This document shows positions 1 to 11,491 of a stretch of DNA of 64,000 nt, piece by piece. The notes beneath the pieces are model-generated. The model worked only from the letters and a program-made list of their open reading frames with translations, was not told where the DNA came from and ran no database searches. The number at the start of each line of letters is the position of its first letter. Position 1 is the first letter of the stretch. A program made the translations under genes and the position numbers. Source of the DNA: Duganella aquatilis. GTDB lineage: Bacteria > Pseudomonadota > Gammaproteobacteria > Burkholderiales > Burkholderiaceae_D. The stretch lies in NCBI RefSeq assembly GCF_009674565.1, contig NZ_WKJL01000025.1:16982-80981 (forward strand). The letters are read 5' to 3'.

Positions 1-2
1 AC

Positions 3-56
3 CGCTCCAGGCAGACCTCCTTCGTGCTCGACAAAGTCAGCCTGCTGACCAGATAA
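3..56 (+). CDS. C-terminal end of an unidentified protein (partial)
   Basis: An open frame enters from the left edge and stops at TAA 54-56, one base before the stop of the convergent downstream gene. The visible tail reads RSRQTSFVLDKVSLLTR. Tails with a hydrophobic-LDxVSL pattern are common at the ends of secreted beta-sandwich domains such as carbohydrate-binding or PEP-CTERM-type modules, so an exported protein is possible. That is inference from a few residues. The other two plus frames give less protein-like text. Confidence 0.4.
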   Translation, partial: RSRQTSFVLDKVSLLTR

Positions 57-57
57 C

Positions 58-1659
58 TCAGCGCAGCGTGACGAACACCGGATTCGAATAGAACCACAGG
101 CTGCGGTAATTACGGTCGTTGATGTCGTTGAAGCGCTGGGTGTTGTCGGCGGTGCCGGTGCGCTGGTCCGCCAGCGGCTCGCCGCTGGCCGTCAGGCCGG
201 CCACATCGACGCCCAGGTTGGTGCCGCGCAGGCGGAAGTACTGGCTTTTGCCGATGGTGGTCTCATACGTCACGCTGTAGTAGCCATCCGCATCGACCTT
301 CCAGTCGGCGGCCGTGAAGCGCTTGACCACGCGCGTGCTGGCATTGGTGGCGACGCTGTAGGCCGCGCTGCCCGGCGCCGCCTTGGCGCCGACATCGCCG
401 GCGATCAGGTCGACGTGATCGACCACCGGCTTGACGCCGGCCGGCGTGCCGCTGTCGACCGGCTTCTCGTAATTATTCTTCGCCGGCGTCTTGAAGCGGA
501 TGGTGATGGTGACCTTGTCGCCGGCCACCACTTTCATCTCGCCGCCCATCTCCTTGCGGTCATCCTTGCTGGCCAGGTTGAAGTCCAGCGCGTTGATCAA
601 GTCACCGTAGACCGAGAACATCTTGCCCGAGCGCAGACCAGCCAGCAGATCCTTCGCCGCCGGTTTGCCGGTGGCGCTGTTGAACACATAGTTCTTCGCA
701 TACTCGCCGGGGAAGTAGCCGCTGCTGTTGCCGCCGACGATCTTGAAGTGCGTGTCCGAGTCGGTCAGGTTCCAGACATGGCGGCCTTCGCCCAGCAGCG
801 CATCCCACGGACCGCCCAGTTTCGCCACCACGTAATCGACGCCGCCGTAGACACGCAGCAGCACGTTGTCGTCGGTGTAGGCCGCCGTGTAGCCGCCGCG
901 GTCCGGCTCCATCTGGTTGCCCACCATGCCTTCAATGGCGAACATGATGTTCGGCGCGGCGTCGTTGAAGGCGCGGAAATCGGTGATGCTGTAGCTGCCC
1001 TTGTTGCGCGACGGGTGATTGATCACCGCATAGCTGGTGTCCGGATAATTGGTCTTCAGCCAGTTGATCGCCTGCAGCGCATCGGCGGCGGTGGCGTTGT
1101 AGCGGGTGTCGCCGTACTTGGCCTTCCACGCGGCGACATCGGCCGCATCGAACATCGCCGCATCGCGCGTGGTGAACAGATACTCGAACTCCTTCATGCC
1201 CTTGGTGCTGGCATTGGCGCCGTCGAACATGCCGATGCCGATGTGATCGTGGGTCGGCATGTCCCACTCGAAGCCGGAGAAAATCAGCTTGTCGGCGTAG
1301 GTGCCGGCCGCCTGCAAGGCCTGCACGTGCGGCACCTCGTAGCGTTCGACGCCAAGCGACATCGGAATCGACGCCGCCAGCGTGGCGCCCTTCTCGTCGC
1401 GGGTGGAGACGCGCAGGTGGTTCGACACCGCCATCCAGTCCAGGCCATAGCTGGTGAAGGCCTTGCCGAGGATTTTGTCGAGCGTCTGGCTGACGTCGGC
1501 GTCGGCCGACTGCGTGGTGTGCGTGTGCAGATCGCCGGCGATCCAGCGACCGGCAGGCAGCGGCGGCACGACGACGAGGGCCTCGTTATCGCCGCCGCAA
1601 GCGGCGACGGTCAGCATGATGGCGAGGGCGGAAGGAATCAGCAATTTTTTAGGCGTCAT
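58..1659 (-). CDS. PHP-domain (CehA/McbA-type) metallohydrolase lipoprotein
   Basis: This 533-residue protein starts at ATG 1659, preceded by AGGA. The frame extends further upstream, but this start gives a clean lipoprotein signal (MTPKKLLIPSALAIMLTVAAC, lipobox Cys at about 21). The mature protein opens with GDLHTHT, the metal-binding HxH motif of PHP-domain phosphoesterases, and has further metal-ligand-like patches (SNH, INHPSRN, DSDTHF). This arrangement fits the CehA/McbA subgroup of PHP metallohydrolases. Members act on phosphate or carbamate esters, but the substrate cannot be read from the sequence. It is probably anchored in the outer membrane or periplasm. It is divergent from the M24 peptidase gene with about 110 bp between starts. 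Confidence 0.75.
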   Translation of the reverse strand: MTPKKLLIPSALAIMLTVAACGGDNEALVVVPPLPAGRWIAGDLHTHTTQSADADVSQTLDKILGKAFTSYGLDWMAVSNHLRVSTRDEKGATLAASIPMSLGVERYEVPHVQALQAAGTYADKLIFSGFEWDMPTHDHIGIGMFDGANASTKGMKEFEYLFTTRDAAMFDAADVAAWKAKYGDTRYNATAADALQAINWLKTNYPDTSYAVINHPSRNKGSYSITDFRAFNDAAPNIMFAIEGMVGNQMEPDRGGYTAAYTDDNVLLRVYGGVDYVVAKLGGPWDALLGEGRHVWNLTDSDTHFKIVGGNSSGYFPGEYAKNYVFNSATGKPAAKDLLAGLRSGKMFSVYGDLINALDFNLASKDDRKEMGGEMKVVAGDKVTITIRFKTPAKNNYEKPVDSGTPAGVKPVVDHVDLIAGDVGAKAAPGSAAYSVATNASTRVVKRFTAADWKVDADGYYSVTYETTIGKSQYFRLRGTNLGVDVAGLTASGEPLADQRTGTADNTQRFNDINDRNYRSLWFYSNPVFVTLR

Positions 1660-1773
1660 GTGGTCTATCCTGAAGTGTAAAACAAACGAGCGCGCAACAT
1701 AACATTGGTGTGTGACGGCCGAATGACCTGCTATCATCGACCGCTCGCTGCACTTCAACATCAGGATATAAAA

Positions 1774-3000
1774 ATGACTATTGGCGGAAAGACCATCGAC
1801 CAGGCACTGGCCTCCTTATCGGACATGACCGCCGGCGCGGCCCCCATCGGCAAAGACGAACACCTGCAGCGCATAGCGCGCACGCAAGCCTATATGCAGG
1901 CCGAAGGCATCGCCGCCATCTACATCAACGCCGGCGCCAATCTCACCTACTTCACCGGCACCAGGTGGTACGCCAGCGAACGCATGGTCGGCGCCATCCT
2001 GCCGGCGCAAGGCGCGGTGGAATACATCGCCCCGGCGTTCGAGGAAAGCACGCTGAAGGACTTCATGCTGGTCGACGGCGCGGTGAATTGCTGGGAAGAG
2101 CACGAGAGCCCGTACGCGCTGTTCGTCGCTGTGCTGAAACGCATGGGCATCGCGCCGAATTCCGCACAGCCGCCGCGCGTGGGCATCTGCGAAAGCGCCG
2201 CCTTCTTCATCTACGACGGCATCCGCCCTTTGGCAGAGGGCTACGCGCTGGAGAACGCGCGCCAGGTCACGGCACACTGCCGCACCCGCAAGTCGGCCGC
2301 CGAAATCGCGCTGATGCAGCGCGCCAAGGACATGACCATGGCGGTGCACATCGCCACCGCCAGCATCCTGCATGAAGGCATCACCACCAAAGAGGTGGAA
2401 GAATTCATCGACCGCGCGCACCGCAAGGTCGGCGCCGCGGCCGGCTCCTACTTCGTCATCGTGCTGTTCGGCGAAGCCACCGCCTACCCGCACGGCGTCA
2501 GCTACGTGCAGACGCTGAAGTCCGGCGACACGGTGCTGATCGACACCGGCTGCAAGCTGCACAACTACATCTCCGACATCACCCGCACCTATGTCTACGG
2601 CCCGATCAGCGAGCGTCAGCGTTCGGTGTGGAACAGCGAGAAGAAAGCGCAGGCGGCGGCCTTCGCGGCGGCGCAGCTGGGCGTGCCGTGCGAGGAAGTC
2701 GACCAGGCCGCGCGCCGTTCGCTGGAAGCGGACGGCTTCGGCCCCGGCTACAAGCTGCCCGGCCTGCCGCACCGCACCGGCCATGGCATCGGCCTTGACA
2801 TCCACGAGTGGCCGTATCTGGTCGGCGGCGACAAGACGCCGCTGGACGTCGGCATGTGCTTCTCCAACGAACCGATGATCTGCATCCCCGGCGAATTCGG
2901 CGTGCGCCACGAGGACCACTTCTACATGACCGAGACCGGCCCGCGCTGGTTCACCGAACCGGCGCACAGCATCGACGATCCCTTCGGTCTACAGCGTTAA
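1774..3000 (+). CDS. M24-family (Xaa-Pro aminopeptidase-like) metallopeptidase
   Basis: This 408-residue protein starts at ATG 1774 with AGGA upstream; a TTG further upstream is less likely. It has a creatinase-like N-terminal domain (about 1-165) and a pita-bread catalytic domain (about 175-400). The five dinuclear-metal ligands of the family are all present: D257 (VLIDTG), D268 (ISDITR), H337 (HRTGHGIG), E366 (SNEP) and E380 (RHEDH). It is therefore predicted to be an active cytosolic enzyme, most simply an Xaa-Pro peptidase. M24 relatives include creatinase and DMSP lyase DddP, so the substrate is not certain. The stop overlaps the stop of the convergent TPR gene in a shared TTAA. Confidence 0.85.
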   Translation: MTIGGKTIDQALASLSDMTAGAAPIGKDEHLQRIARTQAYMQAEGIAAIYINAGANLTYFTGTRWYASERMVGAILPAQGAVEYIAPAFEESTLKDFMLVDGAVNCWEEHESPYALFVAVLKRMGIAPNSAQPPRVGICESAAFFIYDGIRPLAEGYALENARQVTAHCRTRKSAAEIALMQRAKDMTMAVHIATASILHEGITTKEVEEFIDRAHRKVGAAAGSYFVIVLFGEATAYPHGVSYVQTLKSGDTVLIDTGCKLHNYISDITRTYVYGPISERQRSVWNSEKKAQAAAFAAAQLGVPCEEVDQAARRSLEADGFGPGYKLPGLPHRTGHGIGLDIHEWPYLVGGDKTPLDVGMCFSNEPMICIPGEFGVRHEDHFYMTETGPRWFTEPAHSIDDPFGLQR

Positions 3001-5180
3001 GCGCCAAGCTGGCGCAAGTCCGCCGCCACCTGCGCCACCAGCGGTATCCAGTCGCCGCGCTGCGCCTGGCGGTACAGCGTGGCGCTCGGATACCACGGAC
3101 TGCCGGCGCCCTGCTCCAGCCAGCGCCACTCGAACGGCGTTTGCAGCATGATCCATACCGGCATGCCGAGCGCACCGGCCAGGTGCGCCACGCTGGTGTC
3201 GACCGTGACCACCAGGTCCAGCACCGCGCACAGGGCGGCGGTATCGGCAAAGTCGCGCAGCTGATCGGCCAGTTGCAGCACCGGCAGCGTGTCGAGCAAG
3301 GGCTGATCCTCCGGCCGCACGTCCTTTTGCAGGCTGATGAAATCGCACGGCGCGTCGAACAGGGCGGCCAGCAGCGGCAGCGGCAAGCTGCGGTTGTGGT
3401 CATTCTGGTTAGCCGTGCTGCCGCTCCACACCACGCCCACGCGCGGCCGCGTGCGCGGACCCAGCGCGGCGCGCCAGTGCGCCACCCTGGCAGCATCCGG
3501 CGCCAGATACGGCGTGGCGGCCGGCACGCTGTCGAGCCGCGTGTCGCAGGCCAGCGGTAGGCTCATGAGCGGAATGTGATAGTCGAACGGCGGCAACGGA
3601 TCGCCCTTGACGACGATGCGGCTGACGCCTTCCAGGGTGCCCATCAACGCCGCCAGCGCCGGCTTGACCTCCAGGATCACGGTGGCGCCGCGCTGCGCCA
3701 CCAGCGGCGCGTAGCGGCAGAACTGGATGGCGTCGCCATAGCCCTGCTCCGCGTGCAGCAGGATGGTCTTGCCGGCCAGCGGCTCGCGCCCGGTCCACGC
3801 CGGCTGCGCGAAATCGCGCTGCTTCCTGTACAGGTCCAGCGTCTCCGCCTTCCAGCGGTATTCATAATCGCGCCAGCCCTGCTGGTAGTCGCCGCGCCGC
3901 AGATGCACCAGCCCCCGGTTCCAGCGCGCCAGCGCGTTGCCGGCATCGAGCGCGATGGCGCGCTCGTAGTTGGCCATCGCCTCGTCGGCCCGGCCCAGCT
4001 GGTCCTGCACGCTGCCAAGATTGGTATAGCCGGCGCTGTTGCGCGGCGCCAGCCGCACCACCTGCTCATAGCTTTGCAAGGCCTCCTCGTAGCGCGCGGC
4101 GCTGCGCAGGATGACGCCACGGGTCAGGTGGAATTCCGCGCTGTCCGGCTTCAGCGCCAGCGCGCGGCCGATGCTGGCCAGCGCCTCGTCGCGCTGCGCG
4201 GCGGCGTTCAGCGCGCGTGCATGCAGCTGCCACAGCACGGCGTCGCTGTCGTCCAGCCGCAGCGCGGCGGCGAAGTGGCGCGCCGCCGCCGGCGCGCGGC
4301 CTTGCGCCAGCAGCTCGTCGCCCACACTGCGGTAAGCCGCCAGCTGCTCGCGCCGCAGCTGGTTGGCGGTGGCCGTCGCCCGCTGCGCGTCGTCGCGGCG
4401 GCCCAATTCGCGCAGCACGGCGGCGCGACTGGCGTGCGCCTCGTGCCACTGCGGTTGCAGCGCGATGGCGTGGTCGTGGCTGTGCAGCGCCTCTTCAGAC
4501 TGTCCGGCAGCAGCCAGCAGCAAGCCGAGATGGTGATGGGCGTCCGCGTACTCCGGCAGCAGCGCCAGCGCCTGCCGCAGGCTGTGCGCGGCCTCGTCCA
4601 GCCGCCCCAGCGCATGCAGGAGCGCGCCGCGCTGGTTGTGCGCCTCGATGTTGTTGGGATTGAGCGCCAGCGCCTGTTCCGCGCTCTCCAGCGCCGGCGC
4701 ATGCTGGCCAAGCTGGCGCAGCACGGCCGCGCGATTCTGCCACGCCTGGTCGTCGGCGTCGTTCAATGTCAGCGCCTGCTCGAAGCTGTGCAGCGCATCC
4801 TGCGGCCGCTCCACCGCCATCAGCACGGCGCCGCGATTGAACCAGGTATCGGCATCGGCCGCGTTGAGCGCCAGCGCGCGCTCGTAGCTGTCGAGCGCCT
4901 CGTCCGGCAGCTGCTGCTCCTTGAGCGCGTTGCCGAGATTGCTGTGCGCCGCCGCGTCGTCCGGCGCCAGCGCCAGCACCGAGCGGAAAAAGCCGGCGGC
5001 CATCTCGAAATTCCCGGTCTGGAAGCCGATGATGCCGACGTGGTACAGCGCATCGATGTGCTGCGGCGCCAGCTTCAGCACCTGCTCGTAGGTTTGCATG
5101 GCCTGCGCCAGATCGCCCTCGCCGTGGAGTTGCAGGCCCTGGGAAAACAGCTGGTCGACCGATTGTGTGAATGCTTTCAT
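2997..5180 (-). CDS. TPR protein with C-terminal glycosyltransferase-like domain
   Basis: This 727-residue protein starts at ATG 5180; a TTG at 5228 is possible but would add an unstructured leader. Residues 1-430 are tandem tetratricopeptide repeats of 34 residues with typical A..N.G and ALxLxP spacing. The C-terminal 270 residues resemble the ADP-heptose/GT9-like domain found behind TPRs in many proteobacteria: LLHAEQGYGDAIQFCRY, GVVWSGS, and VVTVDTSVAHLAGALG near the end. No signal peptide is seen. Such proteins are often annotated in flagellin or surface glycosylation, but no glycan or flagellar genes are nearby, so the role is open. Gene order gives no operon partner. Confidence 0.75.
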   Translation of the reverse strand: MKAFTQSVDQLFSQGLQLHGEGDLAQAMQTYEQVLKLAPQHIDALYHVGIIGFQTGNFEMAAGFFRSVLALAPDDAAAHSNLGNALKEQQLPDEALDSYERALALNAADADTWFNRGAVLMAVERPQDALHSFEQALTLNDADDQAWQNRAAVLRQLGQHAPALESAEQALALNPNNIEAHNQRGALLHALGRLDEAAHSLRQALALLPEYADAHHHLGLLLAAAGQSEEALHSHDHAIALQPQWHEAHASRAAVLRELGRRDDAQRATATANQLRREQLAAYRSVGDELLAQGRAPAAARHFAAALRLDDSDAVLWQLHARALNAAAQRDEALASIGRALALKPDSAEFHLTRGVILRSAARYEEALQSYEQVVRLAPRNSAGYTNLGSVQDQLGRADEAMANYERAIALDAGNALARWNRGLVHLRRGDYQQGWRDYEYRWKAETLDLYRKQRDFAQPAWTGREPLAGKTILLHAEQGYGDAIQFCRYAPLVAQRGATVILEVKPALAALMGTLEGVSRIVVKGDPLPPFDYHIPLMSLPLACDTRLDSVPAATPYLAPDAARVAHWRAALGPRTRPRVGVVWSGSTANQNDHNRSLPLPLLAALFDAPCDFISLQKDVRPEDQPLLDTLPVLQLADQLRDFADTAALCAVLDLVVTVDTSVAHLAGALGMPVWIMLQTPFEWRWLEQGAGSPWYPSATLYRQAQRGDWIPLVAQVAADLRQLGA

Positions 5181-5240
5181 GCCGTCATGATGCGCTGGTT
5201 TGGCAGAAAAATCAAAGCCCGACGGCAAAAAGTCACGGGC

Positions 5241-5265
5241 AAAAAAAACGGCGCCGCAGCGCCGT
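5241..5265 (-). terminator. Intrinsic terminator after the two lipoprotein genes
   Basis: On the minus strand a 7-bp GC stem (ACGGCGC with GCGCCGT, plus positions 5248-5254 and 5259-5265) with a four-base loop is followed directly by eight T residues. It lies about 25 bp past the stop of the DUF2846 lipoprotein gene and before the TPR gene. Confidence 0.85.
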
Positions 5266-5288
5266 CGCAGAAAATCCGCTGGACTTCC

Positions 5289-5726
5289 TTACTTGGCCTG
5301 GCCGGTGTAGCTCAGGTCCGGCAGCGCCTTTTTGGCCTCTTCCGCGCTGACCAGTTCCGGCACGATGTGGCCGGCCAGGAGACCGAGTTGCGGCGACGTG
5401 CGCACGTACTTGGTTTCGCCCTTGTCCAGCACAAAGGTCAGCTTGTTGGTCGCCTCGGTCGAAGCGCTGGCTTCGTGGCTGCCGGCGACGGTGTCCACAT
5501 AGAAGTAGCCGCCTGGCTGCGACTTGCCGACTTCCTTGCCGTCGAACGAAATCGCCGGCTGGATCGCCGCACCGAACATGCTGCTGCTGCGATAGAAGTA
5601 CACGCGGCCCTGGTCCGCCTTGAGTGCCGGCGTGGACGCCTGCAGCTCGCTGAATTTAGGACCGCTGGCGGCGCAGCCGGTCAATGCGACGATGGCGCCG
5701 ATCAGCGCCAGATGCATGATTTTCAT
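5289..5726 (-). CDS. DUF2846-type lipoprotein
   Basis: This is a 145-residue protein with signal peptide MKIMHLALIGAIVALTGC and lipobox LTGC (Cys 18). The rest (GRVYFYR, SFDGKEVGK, GGYFYVDTVAGSHE, LDKGETKYVR) matches the pattern of DUF2846 lipoproteins, a small beta-rich family of unknown function. The start ATG overlaps the TGA of the upstream lipoprotein gene (ATGA), so the two are translationally coupled. An intrinsic terminator follows. Confidence 0.7.
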   Translation of the reverse strand: MKIMHLALIGAIVALTGCAASGPKFSELQASTPALKADQGRVYFYRSSSMFGAAIQPAISFDGKEVGKSQPGGYFYVDTVAGSHEASASTEATNKLTFVLDKGETKYVRTSPQLGLLAGHIVPELVSAEEAKKALPDLSYTGQAK

Positions 5727-6118
5727 TGATTACCCTTGGAGTTGAAGTGGAGAAGGACTCTTTGGTCCAGATTGGCGTAGCTCCGCTCAGCAGGCAGATA
5801 AAAGCCCACCAGCTGGCTACTGTCGACCACCAGGTACGCCTCGTGGATATGCGCACCTTCGACGGTGAACACGTCCATATACGGCTTATACACATCTCCC
5901 TGCGGCACGCGGCCGACGTTGAGCCAGCGGCTGCCCTGTCTCAGACTACGCTGGTAACCGGTATTGAGCCGTAACTCAACCGTCGTGGACAGGATGTATT
6001 CGGCAGCGTCGCCCGCAGGCGCCGGTGTCATGTGCGTGGCGGTCTGCTGGACGGCACAGCCGCCCAGCAACAGCGCCAGGCAGGCAGCGCGCAGCAATGG
6101 AGATATGGAAAACGGCAT
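5723..6118 (-). CDS. Small lipoprotein, unknown function
   Basis: This 131-residue protein starts at ATG 6118. It has a lipoprotein signal with lipobox LLGGC (Cys 21) and a soluble domain of about 100 residues with no motif I recognise (VGRVPQGDVYKP and HIHEAYLVVDSSQLVGFYLP are its most distinctive parts). It is the first gene of a two-gene operon with the DUF2846 lipoprotein, through a 4-bp ATGA overlap. A shared envelope role for the two is inference. Confidence 0.65.
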   Translation of the reverse strand: MPFSISPLLRAACLALLLGGCAVQQTATHMTPAPAGDAAEYILSTTVELRLNTGYQRSLRQGSRWLNVGRVPQGDVYKPYMDVFTVEGAHIHEAYLVVDSSQLVGFYLPAERSYANLDQRVLLHFNSKGNQ

Positions 6119-6201
6119 GCGTGAGCGCTTGGTGATGGAAGACGGTCGCCATCATAACGGCATGGCTGCCCGCGAAAGCTCACCAATTGTCACGCACACC
6201 G

Positions 6202-8250
6202 TCAGGCGCGCTTCATCACCAGCGTCAGGATGTCGTAGCTGGCCACCAGTTCGTCGCGCTGGTTGGTGACCTGCACGTCCCACGCCACCACGCCCTGACC
6301 GACGCCCTTGTCGTCGGTACGATTGCGGTCCACCTTGCGCTTGCAGGTCAGGCGCGCGCGGATGGTGTCGCCGATGGCGACCGGCGCCACGAAGCGCAGG
6401 TTGTCCAGGCCGTAGTTGGCCAGCACCGGTCCCGGCGCCGGCGACACGAACAGGCCGGCCGCCGCCGACAGCACGAAGTAGCCGTGGGCGATGCGCTGGC
6501 CGAACTGCGTGTCCTTCGCCGCCACCTCGTCGAAGTGCATATAGAAGTAGTCGCCCGAGACGCCGCCAAAGTTGACGATGTCCGCCTCGCTGACGGTGCG
6601 GCGGTGCGTCAGCAGCGAATCGCCGACGGCCAGGTCTTCGAAGTATTTGCGGAACGGGTGCACGTCGTGCTCCTGCACCTTGGCGCCACGCACGTATTCG
6701 CCGGTGACGGCGGCCAGCATGGTCGGCGAGCCTTGCACCGCCGCGCGCTGCAGGAAGTGACGCACCGCGCGGATGCCGCCCAGCTCCTCGCCGCCGCCAG
6801 CGCGGCCAGGGCCGCCGTGCTTCAGCTGCGGCAGCGGCGAGCCGTGGCCGGTGGAATCGACCGACGCTTCCTTATCCAGCACCAGCACGCGGCCGTGCGA
6901 GGCGGCCGCCATCGGCACGGCGTAGGCGGCGATCGCCGGCTCCTTCGTCACCAGCGTCGACACCAGCGAGCCCTTGCCGCGCGCGGCCAGCGCCAGCGCC
7001 TCGTCGATGCCGTTGTAGCTGATGATGGTGCTGACCGGGCCGAAGGCCTCGACGTCGTGCACGGCGTCGTTGCGCATGCCGTCGCGGCACAGCAGCAGCG
7101 TCGGCGCGAAGAACGCGCCTTCGGCCACGCCCTCACCCACCGGCTTGAAGCCGTCGCGCGCGCTGAACAGCACCTCGTTACCGCGCGCGAGCAGTTCGAC
7201 CCGTTCGGCGACGTCGCGCTGCTGGTCGCGCGAGGCCAGGGCGCCCATGCGCACGCCTTCCACCGACGGATCGCCGACGCTGACTTTCGCCAGCCGCTCG
7301 CGCAGGCGGGTGCCGACCGCGTCGACCATATTTTCCGGCACGATGATGCGGCGGATGGCGGTGCACTTCTGCCCGGCCTTGCCGGTCATCTCGCGCGCCA
7401 CTTCCTTGACGAACAGGTCGAACTCCGCATCGTCCGGCGTCACGTCCGGCGCCAGGATGGCGCAGTTGAGCGAATCCGCTTCGGCGGTGAACGGCACCGA
7501 GTTGGCGATCAGGTTGCGGTTGACGCGCAGCTTGGCGGCGGTGTCGGCCGAACCGGTGAAGGTCACCACATCGGCGCCGTTCAGGCGGTCCAGCAGGTCG
7601 CCGGTGCTGCCGATCACCAGTTGCAGCGCGCCTTCCGGCAGCAGGCCGGATTCGTGCATCATGCGCACCACGGCTTCAGTCAGGTAGCTGGTGGCGGTGG
7701 CGGGCTTGCCGATGCACGGCATGGCGGCCAGGAAGCTGGGCGCGAATTTTTCGAGCAGGCCCCAGATCGGGAAGTTGAAGGCGTTGATGTGCACCGCCAG
7801 GCCGCCGCGCGGCACCAGGATGTGGGTGCCAGCGAAGCCGCCGTTCTTGCCGAGCGCGATGGCCGGGCCTTCGTGCAGCACGTTGGACGACGGCAGCTCG
7901 CGGCTGCCCATGCTGGCGTAGGCGAACAGCGTGCCGGTGCCGCCCTCGATGTCGACCCAGCTGTCGGCGCGGGTGGCGCCGGTCTGGTGCGAGATGGCGT
8001 ACAGCTCTTCCTTGCGTTCCAGCAGATACAGCGCCAGCGCCTTCAGGCGCGCGGCGCGCTGCTGGAAGTTCAACTGCATCAGCGCCGGAATGCCGGTCTT
8101 GCGGGCGTAGGTGACGGCTTCGTCGAAGTCGATCTTGTCGGCGTGCGTGTGGTAGATGACGGCGCTGGTCAGGGCGCTGTGCAGCGGCGCGGCGGCTTCG
8201 CTGCCGATCCAGCGGCCGGCGATCAGGCTTTGCAGGGTTGGTTGTAACAT
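6202..8250 (-). CDS. paaZ: Oxepin-CoA hydrolase / 3-oxo-5,6-dehydrosuberyl-CoA semialdehyde dehydrogenase
   Basis: This 682-residue bifunctional enzyme of phenylacetate catabolism hydrolyses the ring of oxepin-CoA and oxidises the resulting aldehyde. The N-terminal aldehyde dehydrogenase domain (about 1-520) has the general base E257 (AEADS) and nucleophile C296 (GQKC). The C-terminal MaoC-type hotdog domain (about 545-682) has the catalytic pair D567 (VSGDYFYMH) and H572. These match the positions known for E. coli PaaZ. GGAG precedes ATG 8250. It is the last gene of the paa operon, separated from paaY by 87 bp, a larger gap than elsewhere in the cluster. Confidence 0.97.
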   Translation of the reverse strand: MLQPTLQSLIAGRWIGSEAAAPLHSALTSAVIYHTHADKIDFDEAVTYARKTGIPALMQLNFQQRAARLKALALYLLERKEELYAISHQTGATRADSWVDIEGGTGTLFAYASMGSRELPSSNVLHEGPAIALGKNGGFAGTHILVPRGGLAVHINAFNFPIWGLLEKFAPSFLAAMPCIGKPATATSYLTEAVVRMMHESGLLPEGALQLVIGSTGDLLDRLNGADVVTFTGSADTAAKLRVNRNLIANSVPFTAEADSLNCAILAPDVTPDDAEFDLFVKEVAREMTGKAGQKCTAIRRIIVPENMVDAVGTRLRERLAKVSVGDPSVEGVRMGALASRDQQRDVAERVELLARGNEVLFSARDGFKPVGEGVAEGAFFAPTLLLCRDGMRNDAVHDVEAFGPVSTIISYNGIDEALALAARGKGSLVSTLVTKEPAIAAYAVPMAAASHGRVLVLDKEASVDSTGHGSPLPQLKHGGPGRAGGGEELGGIRAVRHFLQRAAVQGSPTMLAAVTGEYVRGAKVQEHDVHPFRKYFEDLAVGDSLLTHRRTVSEADIVNFGGVSGDYFYMHFDEVAAKDTQFGQRIAHGYFVLSAAAGLFVSPAPGPVLANYGLDNLRFVAPVAIGDTIRARLTCKRKVDRNRTDDKGVGQGVVAWDVQVTNQRDELVASYDILTLVMKRA

Positions 8251-8337
8251 GGTGCGGTCTCCGTGATGTTCGATTTGTCGGTGAGCGGCGCGGCGGCCGG
8301 CAGCCTGCGTGGGCCACGCGGCCGGGCGCCGTGCGGC

Positions 8338-8949
8338 TCAGGGTGCGGCGTTCTTGTGCAGGTGCAGCGGCAGCGCGCTGTCCCAGTCGATGCGCTTGCG
8401 GTCCGGCTCCGGCGCGGTCAGCGCCTCGGTCTCGCGCATGGTCTGCATGGAGCGCACGGCCAGCTCCTGGTATTGCGCCGTGCCGCCGCTCTTCCACTGG
8501 ATCTCGTCGTCGCGCAGTTCGCGCGCGACCTTGGCCGGCGATCCCATCGCCAGGCTGCGCGGCGGAATCTCCATGCCGGCGCGGACGAAGCTCATGGCGG
8601 CGACGATGCTGTCCGCGCCCACCACGGCGTTGTCCATGATGACGCTGTTCATGCCGACCAGCGCGTTGCGGCCGATGCGGCAGCCGTGCAGCACGGCGCC
8701 GTGGCCGATGTGGCCATCGCGCTCCACCACCGTGTCGCAGCCGGGAAAGCCGTGCATCACGCAGGTGTCCTGCAGGTTGGCGCCTTCCTCCAGGATCAAC
8801 CGCCCGAAGTCGCCGCGCAGCGCCGCCAGCGGGCCGATATAGCAGCGCGGGCCGACAATGACGTCGCCGATCAGCACCGCGCTGGGATGCACGTAAGCGG
8901 TCGGATCGACCACCGGCGTGACGCCATTGATTTCATAAACCTTGACCAT
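8338..8949 (-). CDS. paaY: Phenylacetate-pathway hexapeptide thioesterase
   Basis: This 203-residue protein starts at ATG 8949, two bases after the paaJ stop. It is a left-handed beta-helix protein of the gamma-carbonic-anhydrase-like family, with hexapeptide repeats (HPSAVLIGDVIVGPRCYIGP, AVLHGCRIGRNALVGMNSVI) and metal-ligand histidines in CVMHGF and HIGHGAVLHG. PaaY proteins hydrolyse the dead-end CoA adducts formed from the ring-opened aldehyde intermediate, so they protect the pathway. The position between paaJ and paaZ supports that role over a general carbonic anhydrase. Confidence 0.9.
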   Translation of the reverse strand: MVKVYEINGVTPVVDPTAYVHPSAVLIGDVIVGPRCYIGPLAALRGDFGRLILEEGANLQDTCVMHGFPGCDTVVERDGHIGHGAVLHGCRIGRNALVGMNSVIMDNAVVGADSIVAAMSFVRAGMEIPPRSLAMGSPAKVARELRDDEIQWKSGGTAQYQELAVRSMQTMRETEALTAPEPDRKRIDWDSALPLHLHKNAAP

Positions 8950-8951
8950 GC

Positions 8952-10157
<1,206 letters not shown>

Positions 10158-10167
10158 GGTGTCTCCT

Positions 10168-11478
<1,311 letters not shown>

Positions 11479-11491
11479 CGGTGTCTCCTCT

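Noticed and set aside
415..1680. 421-codon plus frame opposite the PHP lipoprotein
   Set aside because: Antisense shadow; the minus-strand product has a signal peptide and catalytic motif, while this one has neither.
1671..1757. Shared operator between the PHP lipoprotein and the M24 peptidase genes
   Set aside because: TGAAGTG and CACTTCA are only a 7-bp inverted pair 70 bp apart and partly overlap ribosome-site leaders; chance is a sufficient explanation.
6187..8247. 686-codon open frame on the plus strand
   Set aside because: It lies entirely opposite paaZ, has Arg/His/Gln-rich low-complexity text and no ribosome site. Long antisense frames are expected in GC-rich genes.
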